Below, piece after piece: positions 17,543 through 27,700 of a stretch of 64,000 bases of DNA. The stretch comes from Burkholderia sp. (lineage in GTDB: Bacteria; Pseudomonadota; Gammaproteobacteria; Burkholderiales; Burkholderiaceae), in the NCBI GenBank assembly GCA_031253835.1, contig JAIRVP010000007.1:1-64000 (forward strand), written 5' to 3'. The translations under genes and the position numbers were made by a program. The stretch's first letter is position 1. Each line of letters begins with the position of its first letter. A model generated the notes under the pieces. That model saw nothing but the letters and a program-made list of their open reading frames with translations. It ran no database searches and was not told the origin of the DNA.

Positions 17543-18885
17543 ACGTCGGAACGGATTGCCCGACGGGCGGCGACGGTCGGGCGACACGCAGCGAGGCGGA
17601 CCGGGTATTCGCGCGCATCACGACGCGTCTCGTGCCGCTGCTGTTCCTGTGTTACCTGACCGCGTTCGTCAATCGCAACAACATCGGCCTCGCGAAGCTG
17701 CAGATGCAGGGTGCGCTCGGGTTCAGCGATGCGGTATACGGCATCGCTGCCTCGGCGTTCTTCGTCGGGATCCTCATGTTCGAGTTGCCGAGCAACCTGC
17801 TGTTGCGACGGGTCGGCGTGCGCCGTACGCTGCTGCGGATCATGGTGCTGTGGGGCACGGTTGCGGCCGCGACGCTGTTCGTCAGGACACCCGTTCAGTT
17901 CTACGCGCTGCGCTTCCTCCTCGGCGCGTTCGAAGCGGGCTTCTTTCCCGGCGTCGTGCTGTATCTCACGTTCTGGTTTCCGCCCGAGCGCCGCGCGAAG
18001 GTCATCGCGCTGTTCATGACCGCCGCCGCCGCGGCCGGGCTCGTGACCGGGCCGGTGTCGGGCTGGGTGCTGAACTCGATGGACCGGGTAGCGGGGCTCG
18101 ACGGCTGGCAATGGCTGATGCTGCTGGAAGGCGTGCCGAGCATCGTGCTGGGCGTGATCGCGTTCCGCGTGCTGCCTGAAGCGCCCGAGCACGCGCGCTG
18201 GCTGTCCGCCGACGAGCGCCGCATCGTGCAGCACGCGCTGGGCACGCCCGACACGCGCGACGCCGGCGGTCATCCGTTGCGTGCTGCGCTGCGCGATCCG
18301 GCCGTCTACCTGCTGGGCTTCACGACGTTCTCGCTGGGGTGCGCGACCAACCTGCTGATCTTCTGGCTGCCCACGATCATCGAGGCGACCGGCGTGACGA
18401 ACCTGCAGCACGTCGGGCTGTATGTCGTGCTTCCGAACCTGATCGGCACGATCGCGATGGTCTGGTACGGGCGCCGCTCCGACCTGCGCGGGGAGCGCCA
18501 CGGGCACTTCGTCGTCGCCGTCGGCACGGGTATCGCCGGACTGTGCGCGATGGCAGCCTCGCACGGTTCGCTGCCCGGCGTCATCGCAGGCGCCATCGTC
18601 GCGACAAGCGGCATTGCGTCCGCATACCCGGTGTTCTGGACGATTGCGACACGTCTGTTGTCGCGCGAAGCAGCCGCGGCCGGTATCGCGCTGATCTCGA
18701 GCATGGGCGCGGCGGCAGGCGTCAGCTCCGCCCTCTTCGGCGCGATCCGTGTGCGTGCGGGCAGCCTCGAGCCCGCGCTTTATCTTGTCGCGATCGCGCT
18801 AGTCGCCGTGGTGCTGCTGTTCGTCTGCGTCATTCGTCCACGGGCCGCCAAAGCGGCACTCATCAGCAAGGAACTTCGATCATGA
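17539..18885 (+). CDS. MFS transporter, anion:cation symporter type
   Basis: 448 residues with about 12 membrane segments. The N-terminal RLVPLLFLCYLTAFVNRNNI and IGLAKLQMQGALGFSDAVYG are characteristic of the ACS family (phthalate, tartrate, hexuronate porters); RFLLGAFEAGFFPGVVLYLT is the family central motif. It likely imports the organic anion handled by the co-transcribed CoA-transferase and hydrolase. It overlaps both neighbours by 4 bp, so the three genes are translationally coupled. Confidence 0.94.
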   Translation: MNVGTDCPTGGDGRATRSEADRVFARITTRLVPLLFLCYLTAFVNRNNIGLAKLQMQGALGFSDAVYGIAASAFFVGILMFELPSNLLLRRVGVRRTLLRIMVLWGTVAAATLFVRTPVQFYALRFLLGAFEAGFFPGVVLYLTFWFPPERRAKVIALFMTAAAAAGLVTGPVSGWVLNSMDRVAGLDGWQWLMLLEGVPSIVLGVIAFRVLPEAPEHARWLSADERRIVQHALGTPDTRDAGGHPLRAALRDPAVYLLGFTTFSLGCATNLLIFWLPTIIEATGVTNLQHVGLYVVLPNLIGTIAMVWYGRRSDLRGERHGHFVVAVGTGIAGLCAMAASHGSLPGVIAGAIVATSGIASAYPVFWTIATRLLSREAAAAGIALISSMGAAAGVSSALFGAIRVRAGSLEPALYLVAIALVAVVLLFVCVIRPRAAKAALISKELRS

Positions 18886-20228
18886 ATCACATGTTGACGG
18901 ACCAGGAACAGGGTCTTGGGCCGGCTTTTTTCTTCGACCGGGCGGAACTGCTCGACGAGTCGACGCTGGCGCCGGCGATTGCCTCGGATTGCGTGCGCGA
19001 GAGCCGGTATCGTGCGGGGCGTCGGGTTCGCGTCATCGATCTGACCTTCATCAGCCAGCAATGGCACGGGCTCGTCTGGCGGCATCCCGCCCGCATCTAC
19101 GTGCCCGACGGTTATGACGGCGACGGCGCAGCCGGCATCATCGGCACGGAGCGCCAGGGCTTCGAACCCGGAGAATGGGCCCGGCGCGTTATTCCGGGCA
19201 CGACGCTCGATACCGAGGGCGAATACGCGGAAGGCACCGCGCTCGACCTCGGGATGCCGATCATGATCTTCGCGAACCCGGCCGATTGCCCGTTCGGCCT
19301 CGACGAATCGGATTTCACCGGATACGCGCTGAAGAAGATGCTGGAAACCGGCGACCTGACCTGGAACGGGTACTATCCGATCGCCAAGGCATATCTCCGC
19401 GCCATCACGCTGCTGCATTCGCTCGCGGGCATCGGGACCAAGCGGGCTGTCCTGCTCGGCCATTCGAAACGCGGGGTCGGCGTGGCCATTGCGTCGGGCG
19501 CGGACCCGGAACGGGTGGCCGGCGTGATGGTGTGCGGCTACCACGGCGGGAACAACCTGTATCACCTCGCGACGAAGTTCGCCGAGTTCGGCCCGCACGT
19601 GGCGGGGCCGTCCGAGACGCGTGCGGGCCCCGGTTTCCAGGGCGCGGAAACGGCATTGCGTGCGCTCAACAATCCGGTCGGATTTCGCATGCTGATGCAT
19701 TTCGATCCTTATCTGTGGCGCGACCGGATCAAGGCTGCGTATCTCGTTGCATTGGGCACGAACGACGAGTTCTTCGCGCTCGGCGCACCCAACAGCATGA
19801 TGACCGAGATGCCGGGCGACAAGGCCTATCTCGCCATCGACAACGTGCGTCACTCCTGGGTCTCCACCAAGCATCTGGCCGCGTGGCGGATGTGGCTCGC
19901 GCGCACCTTTTCCGGCCGGCGCGTGCCGGGCATGCCGGCCGTGCGGCACGAAACGGCCGGCGATCGGCTGGCCGTGGTCGCGCGCGTCGAGCCGGCGCAG
20001 GCGTCGGGCGTATCGCTGTTCCACGCGTTTCACCCGGTCTCGCAAGACTGGCGCTCGGCAACGTGGCAATCGATGCCGATGGTTGCCCGCGACGGCGACT
20101 GGCATGCCACGCTTCAACTGCGGCCGGGCTACAACCTGGCGTGGTACGTCGAGGTCGAGCACGATGGCGCAGGCGGCCCGGGATACGTGAGCTCGCTCGT
20201 GCAGAACGTCAGGCCGACCGGCAAGTAG
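18882..20228 (+). CDS. alpha/beta hydrolase resembling PhoPQ-regulated protein PqaA
   Basis: 448 residues, no obvious signal peptide. A serine-hydrolase triad can be read: nucleophile Ser in LLGHSKRGVGVAIASG, Asp in GTNDEFFALG, and His in DNVRHSWVSTKH. The GHSKRG motif with the following VAGVMVCGYHGGN and the NDEFF turn are reminiscent of PqaA-like hydrolases. The C-terminal 120 residues (AVRHETAGDRLAVVARVEPA onward) look like a separate beta-rich domain. Coupled to the MFS gene, it probably cleaves an ester, lactone or amide of the imported compound. The family is fairly sure; the substrate is unknown. Confidence 0.75.
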   Translation: MNHMLTDQEQGLGPAFFFDRAELLDESTLAPAIASDCVRESRYRAGRRVRVIDLTFISQQWHGLVWRHPARIYVPDGYDGDGAAGIIGTERQGFEPGEWARRVIPGTTLDTEGEYAEGTALDLGMPIMIFANPADCPFGLDESDFTGYALKKMLETGDLTWNGYYPIAKAYLRAITLLHSLAGIGTKRAVLLGHSKRGVGVAIASGADPERVAGVMVCGYHGGNNLYHLATKFAEFGPHVAGPSETRAGPGFQGAETALRALNNPVGFRMLMHFDPYLWRDRIKAAYLVALGTNDEFFALGAPNSMMTEMPGDKAYLAIDNVRHSWVSTKHLAAWRMWLARTFSGRRVPGMPAVRHETAGDRLAVVARVEPAQASGVSLFHAFHPVSQDWRSATWQSMPMVARDGDWHATLQLRPGYNLAWYVEVEHDGAGGPGYVSSLVQNVRPTGK

Positions 20229-20353
20229 TTCGGACATCGCGCGGCGACAGATCACCGCGCGGCGTTTCGGCGGTTGAGTATTTATTTCGTTATGCAAATC
20301 ATGTAAAGAGGCGATAACGCCCGCATGAAGCCAGGAACTGGCGGAGGAGACAA

Positions 20354-21412
20354 ATGAGAAAAATTGTATGGACGGTGTTGCTCGGCGCATTGCCCGCCAT
20401 CGCCGCGGCGCAGTCGAGCGTGACCTTGTACGGCCGGATCGGGGGCGGCGTCCGCTGGACGAATGGCATGCAGGGCGGTAGTGCCGTGGGGTTCAACAAC
20501 AACCTGATTTCGGGCAACGATTTCGGCATCCGGGGGCGGGAGGACCTGGGCGGCGGCATCAACGCGCTGTTCGTGCTCGACGGTGCCTTCAACAGCGGAA
20601 CCGGTGCGCTGAAAACGTACGGCACGCTGTTTTCGCAGGCTGCCTACGTGGGCGTGACGGGCGGCTTCGGGCGCCTGACGTTCGGGCGCCAGTTCAATGC
20701 GGCGACCGACTTCGGGATCATCGTGGATCCGGTAGGCGGGCGCGGCCAGTCGCTTGCGATCGAGCCCGGCGTGCTGTGGAGCGGCAATCCGTTCACGCTC
20801 GATTCCCGCTTCAACAACACGATCAAGTACATCGGCGAACTGGGCGGCTTGCGTGTTGCGGCGAGCTATTCGCCCGGTGGCGTCGCCGGCAATACGCGCG
20901 CCGGAACCAATTTTTCTGCAGCGGCGATGTACCAGTACCAGACGGTGCTCGGCGGCGCGTCTTACGCGAAGACGTACAGCGCAGATGCGACGCAGTCCGC
21001 GCAGACCTGGATGGCGGGCGGGACCTGGCAGATCGGTGCCGGCCGGCTCTATGCGAGCTATTCGGCCCTCGACATATCGGGCTCGAACTCGAGCCGGCCG
21101 CATCGTCGCGACAAGATCCCGTCGCTGGGTGTCGTCTATCAGGCCACGCCGTTCCTGCAGTTCACCGCCGGCATGTACGACGACATCGGCAGCAATCTCG
21201 GCAACCGGCGCGACGCGGACGGGCACAAGCTCACGACGTATGCGGTCGTCGAATATTTCCTGTCGAAGCGCACCGAGATCTATGCGGAGCTCGACCGGAA
21301 CGGCTTTTCAGGCGCGTACCGTACCGATCCGAGCAATATCGCGGCGGTCGGCTTGCGGCCGGGTGGCAGCGGCGTGACGGGCGCGTCGGTCGGTCTGATG
21401 ACGAAATTCTGA
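20354..21412 (+). CDS. Gram-negative general porin (Burkholderia/Neisseria type)
   Basis: 352 residues; ATG 20,354 after a gaggag site. Signal peptide to about residue 20 (ALPAIAAAQ), then the standard mature start SSVTLYGRIGGGVRWTNG. FGIRGREDLGGGINALFVLD, GRLTFGRQFNAATDFG and the C-terminal beta-strand GASVGLMTKF ending in Phe are typical of a 16-strand trimeric porin. It follows the transporter/hydrolase genes by 125 bp and probably provides outer-membrane entry for the same substrate. Confidence 0.95.
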   Translation: MRKIVWTVLLGALPAIAAAQSSVTLYGRIGGGVRWTNGMQGGSAVGFNNNLISGNDFGIRGREDLGGGINALFVLDGAFNSGTGALKTYGTLFSQAAYVGVTGGFGRLTFGRQFNAATDFGIIVDPVGGRGQSLAIEPGVLWSGNPFTLDSRFNNTIKYIGELGGLRVAASYSPGGVAGNTRAGTNFSAAAMYQYQTVLGGASYAKTYSADATQSAQTWMAGGTWQIGAGRLYASYSALDISGSNSSRPHRRDKIPSLGVVYQATPFLQFTAGMYDDIGSNLGNRRDADGHKLTTYAVVEYFLSKRTEIYAELDRNGFSGAYRTDPSNIAAVGLRPGGSGVTGASVGLMTKF

Positions 21413-21433
21413 GCGTCGAGTCGACGCGCTTTT
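21413..21433 (+). terminator. short terminator after the porin gene
   Basis: GCGTCG (21,413-21,418), loop AGT, CGACGC (21,422-21,427), then gctttt. A small hairpin with a short T-run immediately after the porin stop. Confidence 0.55.
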
Positions 21434-21455
21434 ACGTGTCTAAAGGAGAGAACCC

Positions 21456-21842
21456 GTGACAGCACTGCAACGCATCTTGATCGTGAGCGCCGTGACGTTC
21501 GGCATCGCCGCCGTATCCGGCGTCGTGCTGGCCGCGTCGGACCGGGCGTCGGCCGCCGCTTCCGGCGGTACGTCGGCGGCGGAGTCGGACTTGCCCGCAT
21601 CGGCGAACAACACGCGCCACGCCGGCGACCGGGGTCTGACGCGCCGCGTCAGCGCTGCGCTGGCACACACGCGCGGGTTGAACGCAACGCGCATCATGGT
21701 GCTCACGCGCAACGGCGTCGTGACGCTGCGTGGCAGCGTGGGCGATGGTCAGCAGGCCGAGATGGCGGTGGATGCGGCCCGGCGGATCGACGGAGTGACG
21801 CAGGTGACGAACCAACTCCGATTGGTCGAGCAGATACCTTAA
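21456..21842 (+). CDS. BON-domain periplasmic protein
   Basis: 128 residues with a GTG start at 21,456 after aaaggagag. An N-terminal signal or anchor segment (ILIVSAVTFGIAAVSGVVLA) and an Ala/Ser-rich linker precede a single BON domain (about residues 60-125): TRRVSAALAHTRGLNATRIM, GVVTLRGSVGDGQQAEMAVD and RIDGVTQVTNQLRLVEQI. BON proteins bind envelope phospholipids and stabilise membranes. Its 3' end abuts an IS5 remnant. Confidence 0.9.
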   Translation: MTALQRILIVSAVTFGIAAVSGVVLAASDRASAAASGGTSAAESDLPASANNTRHAGDRGLTRRVSAALAHTRGLNATRIMVLTRNGVVTLRGSVGDGQQAEMAVDAARRIDGVTQVTNQLRLVEQIP

Positions 21843-22235
21843 GAGACGGTTTCATAAAGGCTGCTGGGCGCGCCGGAGGGTATTCCGGCAGATCAGGCGG
21901 CAACCGAGTTTGAGGAATGCACAGTGAAGGTCAGCACGGCGCTCGAAACGAAAACGGAGGTGGTGGAAGTGATGCGGCCAGGCGTGCGTACGTTCGACGA
22001 CGCAGCGATATTTGCCAAGGCCGATGCCATTTTCGGTACGGCGTTCGGCGATCACCGGATCGATACCTCGATCGCGGCAAGCAGGGTGTCGTTGGCGTCG
22101 GTGACGATGTGGTGCTTGGAACCGGTTCTGGCCCAGTTTTTGGCGTGCCCCAACGGCACGGATCGACGATGAATCGGCCGCAGCACGAGAGAAGTCGATT
22201 TGGTCTGCTGCTCGCAGCGTCACGAGCAAGCAGTC
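21843..22235 (-). mobile_element. IS5-family element remnant, copy 1 (truncated)
   Basis: Left end gagacggtttcataaag is inside the element boundary. The minus-strand frame contains LRAADQIDFSRAAADSSSIR, then, after an internal deletion, DRGIDPVIAERRTENGIGLG, KYRCVVERTHAWPHHFHHLR and FERRADLHCAFLKLGCRLIC, the C-terminal part of an IS427-group IS5 transposase. The N-terminal third is missing. A related copy in the same orientation lies at 22.93-23.81 kb, so the two flank the H-NS-like gene. Confidence 0.87.
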
Positions 22236-22264
22236 GGCAGCGGGGTATGGTGCAAAGTGAATAA

Positions 22265-22625
22265 TCCATCGTGCATATGAACCCGATCGGGAATTTGAGC
22301 TATTTGTTCCGTCCTTGCCGAGTTGATGTTGAAATTTTCAATTTTTAACGAAAGTAGCCTAATTTTGTAGGATTACTCCTACTTTAAATAGGGGGCTTCC
22401 TATTAGATTGAAGTGGGGCGTGGCGGTACAATGATCGCTCGTGCAATGGGGGGTGAAAAATATATTCAATGGTGCGCGCCACATATGGGGTATTTGTTAT
22501 GGGGAATTAATTTAATGGGTGTTGGAGTATCGGTGACGTCTTGCGAATTGAGGTCTTGCTTTTATTCAATGTGATTTTTTGTGCGGCCATTTGATGGTGG
22601 ATTGATTATTATTGAAATGTGAGCC
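22265..22625 (+). promoter_or_regulatory. AT-rich leader of the H-NS-like gene
   Basis: No gene. Strikingly AT-rich relative to the host, it contains the palindrome described separately (22,367-22,382), a second weaker one (ATAGG 22,389-22,393 with CCTAT 22,399-22,403), and a possible -10 TACAAT at 22,427-22,432 with a poor -35 (TTAGAT at 22,403). A weak -35 fits an activator-dependent promoter. The transcript would have a leader of nearly 200 nt. Confidence 0.45.
22367..22382 (+). promoter_or_regulatory. RcsB-like palindrome GTAGGATTACTCCTAC (site 1)
   Basis: Perfect inverted repeat GTAGGA-TTAC-TCCTAC. It lies about 65 bp upstream of the inferred start of transcription, a usual activator position. 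The 16 bases TGTAGGATTACTCCTA starting one base upstream recur exactly, in the opposite strand orientation, at 33,094-33,109 upstream of the adhesin. The half-site pattern resembles the enterobacterial RcsAB box (TAAGAATATTCCTA as I recall it; 11 of 14 positions agree). The island encodes an RcsB-like regulator 1.5 kb away. Confidence 0.65.
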
Positions 22626-22919
22626 ATGGAAGGTTATCGTTCATACAAAGAGCGTTTGATCGAGCTGCGAAGGGAAATCGAACTCGAACGGCGAAAAGTC
22701 GCTGGCAACGTGCTCGAGGAGGTTCGAGCTTGCATCCAAGAGTTCGGCTTTACGCCGGCCCAGGTGTTTTCCATTGGACCCAAGGGGCGCAGGGTGCGCA
22801 AGGCGCGCTATTTCGATCCGCTGACAGGAGCGAGTTGGACAGGTAATGGTAGGGAGCCGGCGTGGATCCGAGGAATGGATCGCAGTAAATTTGAGCTGCC
22901 TCTGGTACCCGACGAATGA
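22626..22919 (+). CDS. H-NS-family nucleoid protein (short HvrA/Bv3F-like form)
   Basis: 97 residues. The N-terminal coiled coil for dimerisation (YKERLIELRREIELERRKVA, about residues 6-40) is followed by a linker and the C-terminal DNA-binding motif RYFDPLTGASWTGNGREPAW, which matches the beta-proteobacterial consensus around TGxxWxGRGRxPxW (here GNGREP). Such proteins bind AT-rich, horizontally acquired DNA. The gene lies in AT-rich DNA between two IS5 remnants and upstream of a two-component system and an adhesin, so it may silence this low-GC island or counter host H-NS (inference). Confidence 0.92.
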   Translation: MEGYRSYKERLIELRREIELERRKVAGNVLEEVRACIQEFGFTPAQVFSIGPKGRRVRKARYFDPLTGASWTGNGREPAWIRGMDRSKFELPLVPDE

Positions 22920-22930
22920 GTTCGTGTCTT

Positions 22931-23808
22931 TAGGGACGGTTTCATAAAGCCTGCTTGGCCCACCAAAGCGTATTCCAGCGGATCAGGCAGCAGCCGAGTT
23001 TGAGGAATGCGCCGTGAATGTCAGCACGGAGCTCGAAACGAGTGCGGAGGCGGTGGAAGTGATGCAGTCAAGCACGCGTACATTCAACGTCCCTCCGATA
23101 TTTGCCAGGGCCGCTACCATGTACGGTGCGGTGCGTAATGATCACTGGCTCGATACCGTTGTTGTGCAAGACCTGCCAAGTGTAACTGCGATCGGCGTAG
23201 ACGATTCCCGGTCTCCGTTGTTGGGGGACAATTCGCAGATCTGCGGAGTCGCATCAATCAGCGGCGGCAAGTGCATGACGTCGTGAATATTGGCGTCGGT
23301 CGGGATGCTGTTCGCATCGGTGACGATATCGCATCGGAACTGAGGTGCGCGCTCAGTAGGGTTTGCCCCTGTTTCCGACCTCCTCCAACTACGCGAATCG
23401 ACGATGAATCAACAGCGGCTCGCGAGAAGTCGATCTGGTCGGCTGCTCGCAGCTTTGCGAGCAGTCCTCGTGCAAGCGGTCTCACACGTCGGCGGCCCCC
23501 GTCAGTCGCGTAGCTGTCGGCAACAAGTCAGTTCCATTTCGGCGGGCCGGGCGCGCCTGAACCATCCCGGCTTTCATGGCGAACAGGATGCTGGTCTGTG
23601 GCACGATTCAGAAGCGGCAGGCGACCAGGGTTCATCGCGAGTCGCGGTTGGGGGGGGGGCGGCGGTAGCAACGACTCAGTCGGCGTCCGCAATTCGTCGT
23701 TAATGATCGGCTTGGCCATCTCCTCGGCCTTGGTTGTTCCGAGGCCTGAGGTTAGCAGCTTGACGCGAGAGTTATCAGATCCATCGGGCCCTTTTTGAAA
23801 CGGCCTCT
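22931..23808 (-). mobile_element. IS5-family element, copy 2, near full length but decayed
   Basis: Left end gggacggtttcataaag (from 22,933) and right end ctttttgaaacggcct (23,791-23,806) are imperfect inverted repeats; total length about 880 bp is right for the group. The transposase starts on the minus strand at 23,719 (MAKPIINDEL, then LLPPPPPPQP-like and MNPGRLPLLNRA), is interrupted, and resumes with LLAKLRAADQIDFSRAAVDS. The proline run is encoded by a G10 tract (23,650-23,659), a likely slippage site. Several frameshifts and internal changes make it inactive. It sits immediately upstream of the response-regulator gene. Confidence 0.88.
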
Positions 23809-23914
23809 TGATGGGTTCACGCAGAATCGTCGGGCGCTGCGGCGTCGTTGGATAATCGGGCGTGTTGGCAGAATTCGAATATTGTGAATTTTTATAAATT
23901 GGAGTAGCTCGATC

Positions 23915-24604
23915 ATGAAATCGGGTGATGGAAATATATTCGAAACCATAAATGTAATTGTTGCTGACGATCATCCTGTCGTCATCATGGGGATCAAAAA
24001 AATACTGGATGGCATCACTGGAATTCGCGTGATTTCGACTGCAAGGTCGGTGGATGAATTGTTTTCAGCGCTTGCAAAAGGGGGGTGCGATGTTCTGATT
24101 TGTGATTTTACTTTTGATGACAATATTTCGAAGGATGGCATCCCTTTAATTGAGCGACTGTTGTGTTGCTATCCATCGGTTAAAATCATCTTGCTTACCG
24201 TTCGCGAGGAATTGGTGTTGGTGCGACGTGTTCTCGCGATGGGAGTGAAGGGGTTTATTGGAAAATCTAGTTCAACCCTGGAAGGCTTGCCGGTCGGTAT
24301 TCGCGCGGTTTTCAGTGGTGGAGTATATTTGGATCCCGCCATCTCGCGTATGCTGAGTCAACGTTTTTTGGCGTCTGAGAAAAAAGTGGGTGGTGGTAGA
24401 TTTTTAGCGTTGAGCAAAAGAGAATTCGAAGTGGTCAGTCAATTTGCGAAGGGAAAGAGTGTTTCGGATATTGCCCGAGAGACTGGTCGTAGCGTAAAAA
24501 CGGTCAGTACACAGAAAGCTCGTGCAATGGAGAAACTGGAGGTGAGCAACGATGTTGAGCTTGTCGACCGGATTCGGGCATTGGGGGCCAGTATCTATGA
24601 CTAA
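23915..24604 (+). CDS. RcsB-like LuxR/FixJ-type response regulator
   Basis: 229 residues. Receiver domain (about 11-135) with the acidic pair in VIVADDHPVVIMGIKKIL, a likely phospho-Asp at residue 64 (LICDFTF) and KxxS-type GFIGKSSSTL. The HTH (about 160-220) reads LSKREFEVVSQFAKGKSVSD and TGRSVKTVSTQKARAMEKLE. The helix pattern SVKTVSTQK-xx-AMxKLxVxND is notably close to enterobacterial RcsB (SIKTISSQK..AMMKLGVEND), closer than to NarL or BvgA. It lies 104 bp before the hybrid kinase on the same strand. Low-GC codon use unlike the Burkholderia core indicates transfer. I infer it binds the palindromes at 22,367 and 33,094. Confidence 0.93.
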   Translation: MKSGDGNIFETINVIVADDHPVVIMGIKKILDGITGIRVISTARSVDELFSALAKGGCDVLICDFTFDDNISKDGIPLIERLLCCYPSVKIILLTVREELVLVRRVLAMGVKGFIGKSSSTLEGLPVGIRAVFSGGVYLDPAISRMLSQRFLASEKKVGGGRFLALSKREFEVVSQFAKGKSVSDIARETGRSVKTVSTQKARAMEKLEVSNDVELVDRIRALGASIYD

Positions 24605-24707
24605 TGAAGGCATATCTTGAGGGGGCGTGTTGATCCGACTGTATTCGGCAGTCGATAGACTTTCGGTCGTGTGATGGTTGATACGTCGGTACTTTCGTGG
24701 GGGGGCT

Positions 24708-27700
24708 ATGTCTAGCGTGTTATATTGGCTGCAGCGCCGAATAAGACGACTCGCATATAGACTCAGGCGACACTGGGATCCCGAAGGTTATGCGCGTGCA
24801 ATTCTGTATGCCGGCGGGTGTGTGCTTACAGCAACGCTTTTGATCACGACGATCACCGCATTCTCACGTCAATTTGATAGTTTCCTTGCTTCTCAAATTG
24901 AACTGGTCGATGCGCAAATTGACGCATCGACCTCTCGATTGGTGAGAAATGAGGGGCGGTTTGTTCGCACTGTGGCTCTTTATCATGTCATTCAAGATGA
25001 AGATGAAGCTGAACAGAAAGGTAAATCGCTTGGAGTAGGATTGGGCTCGCTACTGAGAGGCGAGGCATATGCGAAAGACTGCCCGTTTGCAATTTACATA
25101 TCTAAAAATAAACGGGTGAGATCCGAGCACTTTCCATGTTTGACAGATAGATCGCGAAGTTACTGGAAGTGGGTGATTTCGGCGTCGCAGGCTCGCCCTC
25201 AATTGGGTCTCTCTGTATATGTTTTTGATATGGCCGGTGGATATCTGGCGGAGCTTGATGGGCGCCGTAATCCGTCCGTAGTCGACGACGATGCTTATAT
25301 CGCTCAACGAATTGATCCTGTTCGAAGTGTTTTGAATGGTTTGGATCGAGATCAACTGCAAGGGGGGAGGGGATACTGGATTCCTCTTCACTATGATAGT
25401 TTTGAAAAACAGAATGTTCTAGAATACGCTCAAGTAGTTTTTCACAAGAATCGCATGTCTGATGTTGTTGTGATGCGTATTCCTCAGATGGTTCTCGCCG
25501 ATCAGCTAATTAAACTCGAGCACATTTCTAGAATTTTCATTGTGGACAATGGGTCGATTGTCCGTGTTCCGAGTGGCACGCCGCTAGATGCTAATCTCGA
25601 GAAAGAATTGCACACCGTTGTGACCAATTACACAAACCGTCAGATGACGACCACGCGAATCGGAACGACGGTTTACATCCTCCGAAAGACTGCAGAGCGA
25701 TCTTGGATTTGGGTCTATCCACTAACACTCTCACAGACACTCGTGGGAATGCGAGAGACGGGGATTGCTATCGCAATACAGTTCCTCTTGGTAATTTCCG
25801 CAATTTGGTTAATGATTGTATCATTTGATAAATTGGTTTTAATTCCAATCAATCAATTGTCGCGGAAAGGGCGTGAAAGTGATCGGTTTGTCCGGATAAT
25901 GGTTGAAACTCTGCCGGTGGGTTTTGCGGTGTTGGATAAAAAAACAAGGGGGATTGTCGCTCAAAATGAAGTTGCTCGATCATTGGGGCGTGCTGTCGTG
26001 AATGGGGGGCGAGAACTGTCTTCTGATAATCGTACTCAAGTTGGGGGTGGGGACGTAGGAAAATCTAAATTAGGAATACCCATCATTTTTGATGATCGCT
26101 TGTTCGAGCATGATTTTGATGCGGAGCCAGTTTATGTGACGAATACTACTTTCTCTCTGTCAAGCGAGGTTCGATGCTGTGAGGTGATAGTCCGGTCCGC
26201 TCGCTATGCTGGGGCCGATATTTTGATGTGTTCGATCTACGACATTACTGCTCGCCAACAGGCCGAAGCGCTATTGCGTGATGCAAAATTGGCAGCTGAC
26301 AATGCCAATTTTGCGAAAAGTGCATTTCTTGCAACCATAAGTCATGAAATACGAACACCACTGCATGGTGCCCTGGGTAATCTTGAACTACTCACGCATC
26401 AGCATCTCACGCCGGCGCAGCGGGAGTTGGTCGACGTAATCCAGCAGGCTTTCGATCCGTTGCTCGTACTTCTGAACAATGTGCTCGACTTTTCGAAGAT
26501 TGAAGCTCATGAATTTCAAGTGGTCACGAGATCATTTGACATGAATTTACTGGTTGAGCGCTGTATTCAATCGATGCTTCCACTGGCGAATAAAAAAAAT
26601 ATTCGATTTAACTATCGAGTCGATAGTCGCTTGCGGTCATCGATGAGCGACGACTCACATTTGCGTCGAATGTTGCTGAACCTCCTGCACAACGCAATAA
26701 AATTTACTGACATGGGGAGGATCGAAGTATTGTGCCGGCTGTTAATCGAGGATCAACTTTGGGTTGAAGTCGAGGTGTCGGATACTGGGGCTGGAATCTC
26801 TCCTGACAAATTACAGAAAGTTTTTGAACCATTCGTTCAGACGCAAAACGGAGAGGGAGGATTGGGGGGGACCGGTCTTGGTCTGACGCTCTGCAGGCGA
26901 ATCTGTGACCTTATGGGGGGCGGGATCGAGGTCATGAGCATGCCTGGAGCCGGTAGCACGTTTACCATGCGATTACCAATTCGACTCGACGGGTCGAAGG
27001 ATGTTTGCCGTGATCCTTCGCCGTTGAATTCAATAGATATCGTCATAAACAAGCAGCGCATCGATTGGCCAAATGATCTCGTTGACTGGCTTGCCGAGGA
27101 GGGAGCTCGAACATTGATCATTGGAGAGAATCATATCATTCAAGCCGCGGAATCGCAGCGACTATGTGTGGTGATTGTATCTACATGTCAATGCGTATCA
27201 AGTTTTTTCGAGTCAGTTGATATTGTGATCGCCGATGATGGGCCGCTGCAACCTGAAATTCGGAATGGCATTTGGTTTGTGACAGCCTATTCTAGGAGTG
27301 CGATTCGCTCTGCGATTATGATTGCCATGACAGGCAAAATGGAAGAGCCGCCAAATGAATCGGGTGCGCAACGTTTTAGCTCGCCGAATCTGGATATTCG
27401 AGTTTTGGTGGCGGACGACGATATAGTTTGCCGAACTCTGTTAGTTCGACAACTTGCACTGCTTGGCATCACTCAGGTCGATACGGTGGAGGACGGACGG
27501 GACGCGTTCACTTTGGCGTCCGATTCGGCATACGATTTAATTATCACGGATCTTAGTATGCCGCACGTCGATGGATACTTGCTCGGGAAGAAGCTTGCTG
27601 AATCCGGAATTTCTACGCCCCTTGTTCTGATGACGGCAAACGTAGAATGGCAACGATCAATTGATGCGGAGCATGTGAAGATTTCAGAGGTGCTATTGAA

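Noticed and set aside
18780..20390. 536-residue minus-strand frame opposite the PqaA-like hydrolase
   Set aside because: Shadow of the hydrolase; composition and lack of motifs argue against coding.
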